Origin: Thamnaconus septentrionalis
Lineage: Eukaryota; Chordata; Actinopteri; Tetraodontiformes; Monacanthidae
Assembly (NCBI GenBank): GCA_009823395.1
Contig: CM020501.1
Coordinates: 17,853,361-17,917,360 of the forward strand
DNA length: 64,000 nucleotides
Direction of reading: 5' to 3'
The notes under the pieces are model-generated. The model had not been told where the DNA came from and did not search any database. It saw only the letters and a program-made list of their open reading frames with translations. This document shows positions 23,772-35,981 of this stretch, piece after piece (position 1 is the stretch's first letter; each line of letters opens with the position of its first letter). The position numbers and the translations under genes were made by a program.

Positions 23772-23783
23772 GTGTGTGTGTGT

Positions 23784-23824
<41 letters not shown>

Positions 23825-23918
23825 GAGCTAGCGAGTGAGGAAGCTGCAAACCCTTAAAAAATACTCTTGAAGAAGATGGATAGAAAGATTTTATGCAATC
23901 TGAAGGGACATCGAAGAG

Positions 23919-23946
<28 letters not shown>
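23772..23946. repeat. two GT tracts
   Basis: GT runs at 23772-23821 (one TA interruption) and 23920-23946. Confidence 0.95.
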
Positions 23947-23949
<3 letters not shown>

Positions 23950-24207
23950 AGGAAGACATTGCAGGTGTCTACTTCTTAAACAAGAGCGTCTCAGCTGTCT
24001 CAAGTGTGCCTCCAATACACTTGACTTTTTTTTTTTAGTTGTTGTTTGGTCTTTGTCGATGCACTTCCCTTATCTTCCTCTGCCACACTGAGTGAAACCT
24101 TTCAATCTCCAGGGGGCATTTATATATGGCTCTAGCATTTTATTTTACATTTGCTACCAGTCGTAAAAACTGTGATTTTTGATGCTTTACTTTTTAGGTG
24201 GAAGGAA

Positions 24208-24429
<222 letters not shown>

Positions 24430-24798
24430 GTCTGCCTCACATGCCTAGCAGCTGAGGGAAAGTTGCACTTAAAAGTTGAGGGGTTTTTTGGGGGGGAATT
24501 TCAGGGTTGTTAAATGTACTTTGAATGGTTACTTGCATGTTTGCTTCAGTGCCACAAAAATAGAGAAAAAAGAGTTTTTTGTCTAATGTCATCAAAACTC
24601 ATCAAAACTCAAAATAGTCAATGGAAAATTTTCCTTAAATTCTGAAGGTTTCACATAAAAAACTCACTTCCCCAAAAGTTCTCGACCAATATGTCTCTCA
24701 CCCCGGCGACCTTCCTTGCAGAGAAGTCACAGACTTTACTTCTTCTACTTCCTGTCTTTACTCGGCTTTACACTAAAAACGCACAGTTCTGCTCTCCA

Positions 24799-24814
24799 TG
24801 ATGTCACAAAGGGC
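24799..24814. repeat. copy of the TGATGTCACAAAGGGC dispersed repeat core
   Basis: Core word only. The flanks have diverged from the longer copies. Confidence 0.5.
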
Positions 24815-24969
24815 AATTACACCACTGTTTATGCAGGAAGCCAACAAAGGATCTGATAGTTTGAAAAATTGGTTTAAAATGGGGCAAGAGGAAGAAACTT
24901 GCAAGAACCTAAACGTTAAGCCAAAAATAAAAATAAATAAACAAACAAACCCCAACAGAACCACTTAGT

Positions 24970-27180
24970 TTAAAATAGAACTGGGATTACTGGGATTACT
25001 GGCGCTGATTACCACTCCCAGACTATTCAGCGTAATCCTGAATCTGATCTCCTTCTGGATAAATCCAGCATGATATGTCTCGGCCACAGCAGATCTCTCA
25101 GCCCTAAAACTCCACCATTGGGAGGGCGGGGCAGGGTGGTGGACACGGGCGCTGGTGCAGATCCCTCGTGCGTCTCCTCGCCGGCCAACGCCGGCAACGT
25201 CTCTGGAGAAAAGAAATCACGTTCGCTGACGACCGTGTTTTGTCTCGCTAACGGGGGCCCCGTCCTTCCAACGGAAACTGGGGTTCCCCTGGAGGATTAC
25301 GGCGGGATTTGAGTCGACGTCGGATTTGTAGGAAGGGATGAGACGTTTATCCTCCTCCCTCCTCGTCCCCCCACCTCCCCGTCGAACCCCCCCCCCCCAG
25401 CATCTCTTCCGATGGCTTTCCTGCCGATCCGTCCGTCCGTCCGTCCGTCTCTTTCTCCGACTGTTTTGCCTTTTCTCTCTTAAACACAGATGGGAGACGA
25501 GTGGAGCCGGGGTCCCGCTGGCATTAGGCTTCGGTGGAAGGAGGGGTGGAGAAAGGGAGGGAAGAGGAGGGAGAGGGAGGAGAAGGAGGAGGAGGAGAGG
25601 GAGGAAGAAAATTGCAGCTGTCAGTTGGCTGCGCTCCTCCCGCTCAACCAGACTCGGCCCGACTCGGCTCAGCGGGGCTGGAGGGACAAAAGCCCCCCGA
25701 CAGGCCGGATCGCCGCTATCTCCACTCAGCGTGTCGCGTCCGCACCGTTCCCGCCCCACTTCCTTATTAGAATACCCACAATTCACGGGGATTAGCGCAT
25801 GGCGTGCCGAGGAGGAGATAGCCGAGGCCGTCATTACTCTGATTACCCCAGCGTGGGCGCGAACGCGTCTTCATGCCTTCACGTCTTGCCATGCACTTTA
25901 TGGCGCTTAAACACGCATGTCGCCGTCTTTTTTTCTCTCTCGTTCACGCGATTGTCCTCCAAAGCGAGAGAGCACGGCGGGGGTGGGAGGGTGGGAGGAA
26001 GGGGGCGGGGCCGAACACAGATTGCTTTCAGGAAAAAACAATGCGATCGAAGCCTCAGAAAAAAAAGGTGGAAATCGAGGTGCCTCCACGGGCGATGCCG
26101 GGCGCCGCCACTGCCGCCGCTGTGGCGTCACACCTCCTGGCTGTTGCAGCAGCTTTACACGCTGCCGGAAAATTCACTCGTGTTCCATTACTGGGAGAAA
26201 AAAACAAACAAAAAAACGGACGATTCCGGCGAAGGCAGGCGCCTCTGCGGAACGTTGTGTCGAGTGCAGGACGATCGATGAGCCGCCGTCCCTCTGCTGG
26301 CTGCAGATGAAGGTCGGTGACAGCGGATGTTTGCAGCGTCAGGATTTTTTGTGCGGAAAAAAACCCCCAAAAACAAACAAACAAAAAAAAAGCTGGAAAA
26401 AATGGCTATGATTTGGTTGGAGTCTTTATGGCTCTGAATGTTCGCTTTGTAACCACGACAAACAGTGGGATGTGTCACTGGCTCAAAATCAATTTAATTT
26501 TAAAAATGTGATGGTTAACATTAATTAGTGTGCGGTCATTAGCTTATTCATCCATTTTTGAAAGTTTTTCATCAACAGTGAAGCAAAACGGTGTCGTTTC
26601 TAAGGCTTGAAGAGACTGTTTCAACAGGCGAGAGCGCAACACTGGTGGTACGATTAGATTTAAGATCTCAGTTGAATCATAGACGCTGATCTGTTTTAGT
26701 TTTTTGTTTTTTTTTGTTTTTTTTGGGCTTTTCATCACGAAATACAGCAGATCTTTTTAAAGGGATAATCCCCAAAACTCCTAAACGGCAAGAGAGTGAA
26801 GTGACAGGCCAGACGACCCCTCCATCTGGTGATGGTCACGCTAGCATGTGCGAACGTGTGTTTGCGTGCTGTCTAATGTGTGTGTGCGTGAGCAGCTGTT
26901 TAGCTCAGCGCTGCACATCAACATGGATACCTGACTCCAGATAAGAGCTAATTCTGCTCCTCGCTCTCCCTCAGTGTCGGCCTGTGTCTCTCTGCCGGCT
27001 CTGTCTGCTAAGCCTCTTACCTACGGGATTATTGGCAACGCACGGTATTATATAGCTTCATTCATCTGGATGATGCCTTATTAATGTGTTGGGGAATGAA
27101 ACCATCTGTGACAGCAGCGAAGCATGATGGGAGGACGAGGGCAAGGAGGAGGAGCGGGGGAGGCCGGGCTGAGGCAGGGC
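24970..27180. other. unique intronic sequence, partly CpG-rich (25100-25350, 25690-26310)
   Basis: GC-rich patches with CpGs, a C13 run near 25388, CCGT repeats at 25429-25450, a purine block at 25533-25612 and A/T runs at 26370-26400 and 26700-26726. No exon with matching splice sites recognised. A segment at 26990-27100 (GGGATTATTGGCAACG, GCCTTATTAATGTG) is AT/homeodomain-motif-like. Confidence 0.4.
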
Positions 27181-27210
27181 GGTGTGTGTGTGTGTGTGGA
27201 TGTGTTTGTG

Positions 27211-27247
<37 letters not shown>
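27181..27247. repeat. (GT)n microsatellite, interrupted
   Basis: GT units broken by GGATGTGTTTGTGCC, then about 17 perfect units. Confidence 0.95.
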
Positions 27248-27248
<1 letters not shown>

Positions 27249-27406
27249 GGTGTGTGGTTGACAGGAAAACCACCGTAATTGGCCGAAAATGTTGAGGTTT
27301 GTTTCGTCCGGCAGCAGCGAGGCAAACGTCGGCGTTGATCTTTGATTTTTCTTTCGCCTCTGTGGCGGATTAAAGGTACAAAGGGGGCCAATCTACTCGC
27401 AAAGAA

Positions 27407-27440
27407 CACACACACACATACACACACACACGCGCGCGCG
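27407..27440. repeat. (CA)n(CG)n alternating tract
   Basis: ACACACACATACACACACAC followed by CGCGCGCGCG, a second Z-DNA-prone stretch. Confidence 0.88.
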
Positions 27441-27639
27441 AGCAGACAAACAAAGTATGCAAGGGCGGTAAATTGTCTGTCTGCTAAGCTCCTTTCAGAC
27501 ATGCACATTATCTGCTGTCACAGAAAAAAGGAAGCCTTTTTTCAAAACTTGTGACTTTCCAAAAATGGAATCTGGAATAATTGCACAGCTCGAGACGCGG
27601 CGGCTTTCAGTCGCACAAAGGAAACAGGAAAGAAGTGTC

Positions 27640-29079
27640 AAATGCCACGCATGGCGCGACGATCCGCGCGTTCAGGATTTGTTAAATTGCTGTATTTACT
27701 CTCTTAATCCTCCAGAGGGGACGTTAAGCTGATATGTCAGGCTCTTTGTGTCTGTGCCGGACTGGTCAGAGTGAAAAAAAGAGGCTGTGATCCTCACAAA
27801 CAGCAAAATCCCAACAGCCAAAACTCATCACCGCTTCGCAGCGTTGCGTTTGGCCGATAAGGGTGACGTGAGAACGGCCGGGGACAATTACAAGTTGAGC
27901 GACGATACCGAGTAAGTCTAATTAACTCAAAATATCCTCCTCCGACTTCAGCTTCACTTTCTGTTCATCGATAACCGAAACGATAACAACACAGTTTGCA
28001 CGCCGGAGTCTTTCGGTTCGCACCCCCACTCGCCGCCGGATACGATCATCTCTCGGACACCGCGCGCTCCTCATGGTTTTACACTCCGGGCGGAACAATC
28101 AGGATTGTCACAGCTGATAACCAACCACAATCCCCAACAAGCGGGATTGGCCAATCGGCTGATGCCTATCAGGGTGTTTTGTGAATGCAACCATCAGCAG
28201 GCTTATTCACAGCATCAACTGGCAAGTCAGTTTACAGTTGGGTTCAACTGGCCACGATATCATTTCAGTTTCACTATTTTTTCTACATCGTTGTGGTTCT
28301 GCAGGTTGAGCAGCTTGACACAGTTCACACAACTGCAGTGAACCACATCTCTAACTCGATCTGAAATGTTCACAAACAATGTATATCCTCTGCGGAAACA
28401 GTGGCGGTGAGTGTGAACGTGGCCTGAACTGCAGACTAGCAAGGCTTCAGATATTGCAAAACACTGGAGGGAAACACTGAAGAAAACACACGACTTAAAA
28501 AAAAAAAGAGAGAGAACGGTTGAGCTTCTGACTGGCCACCCATGATCGTTGGTCACTAAGTATCGGCCTGTGCTTCCCACCTAATTACCGTTCACACCCA
28601 CAGCAACGAGTGTAAAAACCAATTAAAGATTAACTTTGACATGGCTGATTCTTCATCGTCGTACCCGGTGTCTGAATCCCTTGACTGTTACCCTGCGCTG
28701 AACAATTTTCACCCACGTCTCAGCCGTTACTGGAATGTGCCAGGATGAAATTCTGCAACAAAAACACTGCACATTAAATCTGCAACTCTGGACATACCAG
28801 GTGCCGTGACATGGGCCGTAAATAATGGGATTAAACGCCATGTAAACACTCCATTAGAGCATTAGAGTTGCCCGATCGGATGGAGGTGGAGGGGGCGGTG
28901 TAACCCTGTTTTCGATCCGAACAGAGTCCAACGACACCTCAGATTGCTTCCATCTGTCGGGAGCTCTGAGCCGTGGTCAGAGGTTTGCCAGTTTGTTTTA
29001 GTCTGATGCTTTGCATGTTTTTATATTAGCTGTGAAGATTTATCTACTCCTGTTTTTAAGTTTTATCATTTTGAAGTCA
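27640..29079. other. unique intronic sequence, nothing recognised
   Basis: Moderate-GC DNA with few repeats (an A11 run near 28498). Reading frames are short and unsupported. Confidence 0.4.
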
Positions 29080-29500
29080 GAGTGTTGAATGCTTTCATTG
29101 AGTGTTTTTTATGGTTTTACTGTTTTATTGTATTCTGGTGGAGAACCACGATTGCAGACTGAGGGCAGCTGTGCTCTCCAGACCACACCCTCTCCCGATT
29201 ACAGATTGACTCGATACACCTGGCCTTTTTTTTTTAAAGAGAGGCAGAATGGGAGAAGGGGAGAAGCGGCGAAACGGTTTTGCCGCGTTGGACAGACTGG
29301 GCGGCGGCTCCGTTCTCCTGGACTTCCGGGTTTGACGCTGGACTTAGCCATTTTAATGTTGTTTTAGGGAATGACTTTAGCTACATTTTGAGATTGGGTT
29401 TTGAGTAACTTTTATTTTTGTCCAATAAATTTGGTTTTAACGCATCCCCTCTAGTAATATTTTAACAGTGGAATATTTTTTAACTGGTGTCGAAAGAACC
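29080..29500 (+). mobile_element. possible solo LTR or LTR-retrotransposon end
   Basis: A 400-bp stretch with a 5' AT-rich part, a GC-rich middle, a polyadenylation signal AATAAA at 29424-29429, and downstream TTTTTTAACTGGTGTCGAAAG, where TGG (29485-29487) could begin a primer-binding site. This layout resembles a Ty3/Gypsy LTR junction. No paired LTR or gag-pol sequence was found. Confidence 0.3.
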
Positions 29501-30566
29501 TCACCTTCGGGTGACACCCACATTTCACACATGTTCACCATGTAACACACAATCCACAAAAAGACAAACACTGCATACACACATTTCAAACTAAGAGGAT
29601 GTTCTTGCAAAATAGCTAGAACGCAGTTTAGCCAAAAAACTTAAATCCCGGTGGTTTCCCATCGATGTCCGCTTGTGGGATCATGTGATCATATTACAAA
29701 CGACCAAAAACATCACAGCGCACTTCATGAAGGCAACGCACACATCAACCCCACGATCACTTTACTCAGTGTTGGTGTAAACGGGACAATCTGATCTCTG
29801 CATTGGAAACAATTCAGAAAAAAGAGTCGATGCACCTGCTGATCCTGCAGGGAAAACACTGCGATAACCGGACTCGATTCTTTCGCCTCTTTCATCCCCA
29901 GCGGGGATTTTTTTCTTCCTCTCCCTCCCTTGACGTGCTGGCGCAGAATTTCCCAACACTGGTTAGAACAGTTAAAGGGCTCTTCGTCCTTTTGCATGCA
30001 GTTAGCGGAGGAAACACTTTGCACGGACACGGCCGGCGAGGAGGCCGTCATGACATTCAGCACCCGAGTTAGAAGAGGCGCTCGGCATGCGAGCGTTGCG
30101 CTGTTTATGTTTCTGCTGCCGTGGATACCGAGGAGTCAATCGACGCATAGTCTGAGGTTTTTACGATTCCACGCTCGAGCCGCTGGCTGGTTTTTCATTT
30201 TACTCGCCGGCACGGCAAAATTAGCAGTGAGCCGCATGACGGGGGAATAACGGGGCTGTTGTTCCCGCACTGGTTTTGAAGGTGGGCGTCGTTTTCACAA
30301 ATGACACTTGGACATCAAAGTGTCTCTTTCAAGTCTGAGTTTGAGACTTCTTTTTTTGTTTTAGTTTGTTTCCTCCTCTGATCTCAGAGTGCTCCCACCT
30401 CCATCTCTGACGCAGGCAGGGGGCGCTGCGCCCTGCCTCGCATTGCATCTCATTTGACTGTCACATTTGAAATGTTTAAATCACACAATGCATGTTTTGA
30501 CGGCGCATCTCGTGTGTAATTACGTGCTTTCACAGACACGTTTAAAGCGCTGGCACAGTCAGGACC

Positions 30567-30582
30567 ACTTGGGATTTTTTTT
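30567..30582. repeat. oligo-T run
   Basis: About 15 T residues. An A16 run occurs at 30782-30797. Confidence 0.85.
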
Positions 30583-30991
30583 TTTTTTCTTCTTGTGGAG
30601 GGGGATGAGCGCCGCTGGTTTCTTGAATTACACTGAAATAGAAATAGAGAAAAAGGGAGAAAGAAAAACGAATAAAAAACCCGGCACTGACAGCAAGTGG
30701 CGCAGGAAATGGAAGCGCAACAAACTACGGTGCCAAGGAAGAGCAATCTTTTTGGGGGTATAAGCTGAATTATGGGAGTGGAAAAAAAAAAAAAAAATGA
30801 CTCCGCACTCGAATTTATTAAGTCAAGATCTTTATCCACCTGTTTGTGAACCGCCTTCTGATGCTGCTCTCCAGAGAGTTTGTCTTGATTTTGTCCCTGC
30901 AGTTTGACTGTTGTTTTCTACTTAGTCGTTTATTTGTCTATCTGTTTATATATCTACTTTTTTGTTTGTTTTTCACATAGCAGGTATAGAA

Positions 30992-31027
30992 GATGAATGA
31001 ATGAATGAATGAATGAATGAATGAATG
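30992..31027. repeat. (ATGA)9 tetranucleotide repeat
   Basis: Uninterrupted GAAT/ATGA units. Confidence 0.95.
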
Positions 31028-31152
31028 TTTTTCACAGGTTGACGGTGTAAAGGCGCCATGTTCCGCAAACATCTGGTGTTCTCAAACTGGACGATTGATG
31101 AAATCAGAATTTGGCATCACGACAGATTTGGAATACATCCGCCCTTCTTCTT

Positions 31153-31153
<1 letters not shown>

Positions 31154-31199
<46 letters not shown>
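31154..31199. repeat. (CA)23 microsatellite
   Basis: Uninterrupted CA. A CAT/CAC trinucleotide patch follows at 31286-31320. Confidence 0.96.
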
Positions 31200-31200
<1 letters not shown>

Positions 31201-31470
31201 TTTGTTCCCACGTCGTAGCCGCAGTCGGAGCTCAAAGCCAATCATTATGACAGCACAGCGGATGACTCCACCCCCCCACCGCCGCCATCATCATCACCAC
31301 CACCACCACCACCACACACATCACAGCCCTGTGTTCAGCTTTGAAGCAATGAAACCGTATAAAAGGCTCATAATTTGCGTCTTGCTTTAAATATGCGTGT
31401 AGGCGTGCAGCTTTTCGCGAGGCTGCCTTCTTGTGCAAAATTTGGAGCGGTGGCTTTTTTTTAAAGTTCT

Positions 31471-31532
<62 letters not shown>
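31471..31532. repeat. (GT)31 microsatellite
   Basis: Uninterrupted GT. A GTG trinucleotide run follows at 31613-31635. Confidence 0.97.
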
Positions 31533-31536
<4 letters not shown>

Positions 31537-31639
31537 AGAGAGAGTGCACATGAATGAGCAAGTGTGAGTCAGCGCTGCTATCGTGGACCCGGCGGGATGA
31601 TTCACATGGAGACCGTGGTGGTGGTGGTGGTGGTTGCAG

Positions 31640-33246
31640 AAATGGACTGGTACCAACAATGGGTTGCAAAAATAAAAAAATGAAAAAATAAACAAAAATA
31701 AAAAGCTCTGAACTGTGAAACACACGTCCAACCGCTTGTTGCTCGCACTAAACACGGTTCTAATGTGGACGGCTGATCCCAGGCGGGCTGTTTACCCAGC
31801 GATTTCATTTGGAGCCCCCACGTTTTCCGCGTTACTTGGGCCCGTCTGTGCCAAAGAGCGGAGAGCTCGTTTTATCCCCATTAGCTCCTGAAAAGCGCCT
31901 TCAAGTCTCAAATTGCAGTGTTGCAGTGAGCGGCCTTCCAGGGAGAACTTCAGTTACATAAAAGACATTAATACCAGGCTATTAAAATCATTTCCCCTTC
32001 CTCTTCTTCTTCCTCTTCTTCTTGGACTTCCACAAAAAGCAACACATGTTAAACGTCTGCTTGCACGCCATGCCCTCCCTCCGTCTCTCTCTCTCCCTCT
32101 CTCTCTCTCATTCCCTCCCTCACTCGCTCTTTCCTCCTCCGACTTCAATCTGTTTGCGAGCCAAGTCAGCGGTGGCGAAGAGGGCATAGCTGTGGCGGCC
32201 GTGTTTGCCATGAGATATCTCCGCCACAGTCACGGATGCACTCTGAAGATTCCCAACAGCATGACGCCGCCCGCGTCGCCCTCCATCAGCGCTGCCGCCG
32301 CCGCCACCGCCGAGATGAGTTTCTAAGTGGCCTGAGCCGGCATTTGCGTCGGCAAACGGCTGCTTCCGCACGAGGAAATTAGTAGAAATCATGTGATTAG
32401 CCGAGATCTTTTGAGCGGCAAAGTCTGTTATTATTGTTGCCCTTATTGCTGTCATTAGTTGAAGTTTAGGTGGAGCCGTCGCTGAGGAACATCCAGCCGG
32501 ATCTAATCCTACATGACTAACAGGGGGAAACTCTTGCACACGTGTAAACTCGACTCCCGCTGGGATCATTATGGTTACATGACGACTGTGAAGGCAGGAG
32601 AGAAGAAGAATCGCTGCCATCCAGATGTGTGTGTGGTTTTTCTTCTTTTAAAGGCATTTGCTGCTGGAGGTAGAGCGGCTTCACTGCGGCACACTGACTT
32701 CTGCAGCAGCTTTACTGAACTCCTAGTCATTCTAAAAACTAACAACAATACAACAACAACAATAAGAAGAATAATACCTGTCATGCGCTCTCCTGTTATA
32801 CAGCCACGCTGGGCAGAAGAGCCCTGGCTAAACAAACTGTGGAACAATTTCTGATGGTGAATCAGCAACAAGTAGCCACTCGGAGACACTCGCGCACATT
32901 ATGAGTGCAGCTCGAGCACAACTTATAAAATTAGGGAACAAAAAAGAACGCATCCAAATTTTCAAAGACTTCGGTGAAGACGCTCTTCTCGGAAGGCGCG
33001 AGCTGGTCCAGCAGCAGCTCGGCCAGCGTTTCTCAGGACCCCAGCGATACAACCATGCCTGGCGCTGCGAGGGCGCACCAGGGACCATCAGGAAGTCTTT
33101 TATTGTCTCTCTTCACATCAAAGAGCCGCACTCGCCTGCCGGGCGGCCGAGCGGCCGAGCGGCTGAGCGGGCAGTGCAGGCGCCTCATATAAAGCATCAT
33201 TTGGCTCTTATGCGTCACCCTGAGGCTGGACAGCGCCGCGTGTGCA
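31640..33246. other. unique intronic sequence
   Basis: CTC/CTT-rich patches at 31998-32020 and 32076-32130. A CpG-rich part with CCGCCGCCACCG (32262-32315). Homeodomain-like words at 32375-32465 (GAAATTAGTAG, GTGATTAGCC, GTCATTAG). No exon recognised. Confidence 0.4.
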
Positions 33247-33271
33247 CCACACACACACACACACACACACA
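33247..33271. repeat. (CA)12 microsatellite
   Basis: Uninterrupted CA. Confidence 0.94.
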
Positions 33272-33384
33272 GAAAGCACTCACACAGGAGCAGGGAGGTG
33301 GGGGGACGGGAATAAAAGGGTGGCGATCAACCAGTTGAGGAAATGCATGTGGCCAGTGTGACCAGTTGAATGTTAAGAAGCTGG

Positions 33385-33387
<3 letters not shown>

Positions 33388-33440
<53 letters not shown>
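33388..33440. repeat. (GT)26 microsatellite
   Basis: Uninterrupted GT, then GACA and GGCT tetranucleotide runs (33443-33456, 33477-33496). Confidence 0.96.
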
Positions 33441-33443
<3 letters not shown>

Positions 33444-33605
33444 AGACAGACAGACAGTGTGACCAGCGGGCAGCTGACTGGCTGGCTGGCTGGTAGGCTG
33501 GTAGGCTGACTGGCATATAGAGTCAGTGTGAAGTAGCCCGAGGCCACAGGGATGAAAAGCCTTCTTAACAAAAGGTCACAGATGCACATTTTTTTTTTTT
33601 TTTAA

Positions 33606-33759
<154 letters not shown>

Positions 33760-34274
33760 TATTAATAGTGAAAACACAGCGGGACAAATGGGTGTTGACA
33801 CTGTGTGAATAAGGTCCTGACGCAGCTGAGAGACAAGGGGTCCCGGTGTTTGTGTCACCGCGCTACTCTCACTGGCGGCAACATTTCCTGACGGACAGAA
33901 AGAAAAGAAGAAGAAGAGCAGGGACGCAGGGAAAATAAAGAAAAATAGTGAAAAATGAAAACTACTTTCCAACACAAGCAGTCCTCAGTGTGACTTTGCG
34001 CCATGTAGATGCCGCCAGGTGGGACGGATTGCATGCACGCAAACAGACACACACACACACACACGCACGCACACACGCGCGCGGCCCCTTTTCATCGGAT
34101 GAAGACAGTGAGTCAGTCAGTGCAAAAGGAAGGAGGAGGGGGAAGAGAGAAAAAAAAGAGATAAACTGTGCCGAGGAGACAGATGATACAGTGCACGACG
34201 GGCCTCCCAGTGACTGGCTGAGCTCGGAGGCCACAGTGTATCACGCTACAGCAAAAGCTGGTTATCGACTGGTT

Positions 34275-34335
34275 GCACGGTGGCAGAGGAAGAGGAGGAA
34301 GAGGAGAAGGAGAAAGAGGAAGAGGAGGAGGAGGT
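34275..34335. repeat. GGA/GAA purine tract
   Basis: AGAGGAAGAGGAGGAAGAGG-type sequence. Confidence 0.85.
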
Positions 34336-34391
34336 AGTGTTGGCGGCACTGGAGCGGACGGCTGGCTGAAAAACAAAACAGACAAAAAGAA

Positions 34392-34393
<2 letters not shown>

Positions 34394-34434
<41 letters not shown>

Positions 34435-34485
34435 CGCTGCCGCCGACGCTGGCGCCGCCGCCGCTGCTGCTGCTGCTGCCACTGT
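34394..34485. repeat. (CTG)13 then CTG/CCG trinucleotide tract
   Basis: About 13 CTG units (34394-34433), then GTCGCTGCC-GCC variants and a further CTG patch. It lies 1.1 kb inside intron 1 and resembles the exon 1 CTG tract, in the same orientation. Confidence 0.93.
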
Positions 34486-34879
34486 TGCTCACCTCAGTGG
34501 CAGGAACCAGCGTCACTAATCAGCCTCTAATTCATCCGATTGTGAAATTAATCAAATGTTGCGCTCAAACAAAAGAGCGACTCGGCGGCGCACGAGACAA
34601 CTTTTGATGCGACGCGGCGCCAGCCTCCCGGGCGCAATTAGATGTCTGATCTTATTTTTGGACCAGCTGACGGAACACAGATCTGACTGCGGGCGATCTT
34701 TGACTGCGTTCACCCGACTCAGGCGCAACACACACACACTCCCTCCCTCCCTGCCTTCCTCCACCGCTGACCTTTGGTTCTGGTGCTGTCACTGCCACTA
34801 CAACTTGACGCTCTTCATCCCTGATCTTCCTGTTTGATCTAAACGGAGGAGCAAACTCTGGCCAAATCGGGTTATGTTT

Positions 34880-34977
34880 CAATTTGGCTCTTTTCTTGTT
34901 TTTGTTTTTTTTGTTTGTTTCTTTTTTTTTTATCCCCCCAGTAATCTTGGAGCCACGCAGCAAAAAAAAAAAAAAAT
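34880..34977. other. T-rich then A-rich stretch
   Basis: T runs at 34893-34931 and an A13 run at 34962-34975. No recognisable element body. Confidence 0.6.
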
Positions 34978-35204
34978 GTCAAGCAGACCGTGACAGGATA
35001 CTACAAGCTCCCTGACAGTGACTCTGCTGCCATCCAGGCACATCCTCAGCCAGTGTGTGCAGGAATCACGCTGCCCTGGAGTGAACTAGAGTCGAGCTTC
35101 TCTGTTGGCTTTTATTTCCCCTCTTCAATTAAAAAAAAGAGAGAGGGGGTGGCGGCGGGGATTCAGGGCGGACTGCGCTCGTGCAGTCGGCTGCGGATGG
35201 CTGA

Positions 35205-35252
35205 TGGAAGGATGGATGGAAGGATAGACGGATGGATGGATGGATGGATGGA
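35205..35252. repeat. (GGAT)n tetranucleotide tract
   Basis: GGAT units with AGG and AGAC variants. Confidence 0.9.
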
Positions 35253-35396
35253 GGAGCAGAGCAGCATCACGCTGTGACTCTTCTCTTCATGTGCAGACAT
35301 CCTCTCCTCCTTCCTCTCCAGTGTCAACAAACACTGATGCTGAGGCCCGGCTGTGCGCCTGCTTTTTTTTCCCCTCCAACGTCAGAAAATAGCACA

Positions 35397-35435
35397 AAAT
35401 AATATATACATATATATTTGTATATATATATTTTC
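35397..35435. repeat. TA-rich patch in intron 1 near the xylt1 donor
   Basis: AATATATACATATATATTTG and TATATATATATTTT. Confidence 0.85.
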
Positions 35436-35623
35436 AAAATAACAAAAACCCCGAGGGATGCCGTTATAGTGTGACCTGGCTAACAAACCCTGCGGGCTTC
35501 CACCCCACATCCAGCCAGCCAGCCAGACAGACGGACGGACGGACAGACAGGCAACCGCTGTCTCTGCCCCTCCAGCAGCGTGGATATGATATGAATACAC
35601 CCCGTCCAGCGCGTCCGTCTTAC

Positions 35624-35671
35624 CGGCTGAGGTATGTGGCGAGACGACGTCCCCTTCCCCGGCGGAGGAAG

Positions 35672-35721
<50 letters not shown>

Positions 35722-35981
35722 CTCCGTCGCTGCAGCTGCTGCTGCTGGACGCCACCGTGCTGGAAATAGTCGCTGCCGGCGGCGGCGGCGGCTCCGTCGC
35801 CCGCGCCGCGGTCCCGCTTCTCCCGCACGCTGGATCCCCCCTTCTCGGCGTCCGCCTCGCCGGAGTCGAGGCTGCTGAAGTTCCACACGATCAGCGTCTG
35901 CACCAGCAGCACCGTGAGCGCCGCGATCAGGGCGGACCGGGAGCGGCGGGCCAACCTGCGAGCGCACAAGCCGCCGACCAT
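35624..35981 (-). CDS. xylt1: xylosyltransferase 1, first coding exon (N-terminal 119 codons plus one base)
   Basis: Xylosyltransferase 1 is a type II Golgi enzyme that moves xylose from UDP-xylose to serines of proteoglycan core proteins, the first step of chondroitin and heparan sulfate assembly. The translation starts [20 protein letters not shown] and continues through a hydrophobic stretch to WNFSSLDSG, which I recognise as the vertebrate XYLT1 amino terminus. Arg-rich residues 8-15 precede a signal anchor at about 17-35, giving the positive-inside type II pattern. The stem follows: charged residues 42-60, Ala/Gly 61-70, QQQQLQ at 79-84, then 16 alanines at 88-103. The start at 35981 is chosen because the homology begins there and the context is strong (A at -3, G at +4). 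The exon ends in phase 1 at CCG|GTAAGA, donor GT at 35623-35622. The catalytic domains lie in later exons outside the window. The poly-Ala run is unusual. Identity is recognised by eye, not by alignment. Confidence 0.9.
35673..35720 (-). repeat. (CTG)16 / (CAG)16 microsatellite inside xylt1 exon 1
   Basis: Sixteen uninterrupted CTG triplets on the plus strand. On the xylt1 sense strand they are read in the GCA frame and give the poly-alanine run at residues 88-103. The tract is perfect, hence likely length-variable between individuals. It lies about 50 bp inside the exon from the splice donor. Confidence 0.95.

Noticed and set aside
34246..34530. Poly-Ala and poly-Cys frames at the intronic CTG tract
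   Set aside because: Triplet-repeat translation; resembles the exon 1 poly-Ala by shared repeat type only.
35382..35623. Reading frame running past the xylt1 donor into Ala-Gly-Gly and Tyr/Ile-rich sequence
   Set aside because: It follows a strong GTAAGA donor and enters GTCT/GTCC and TA repeats; this is intron read-through.
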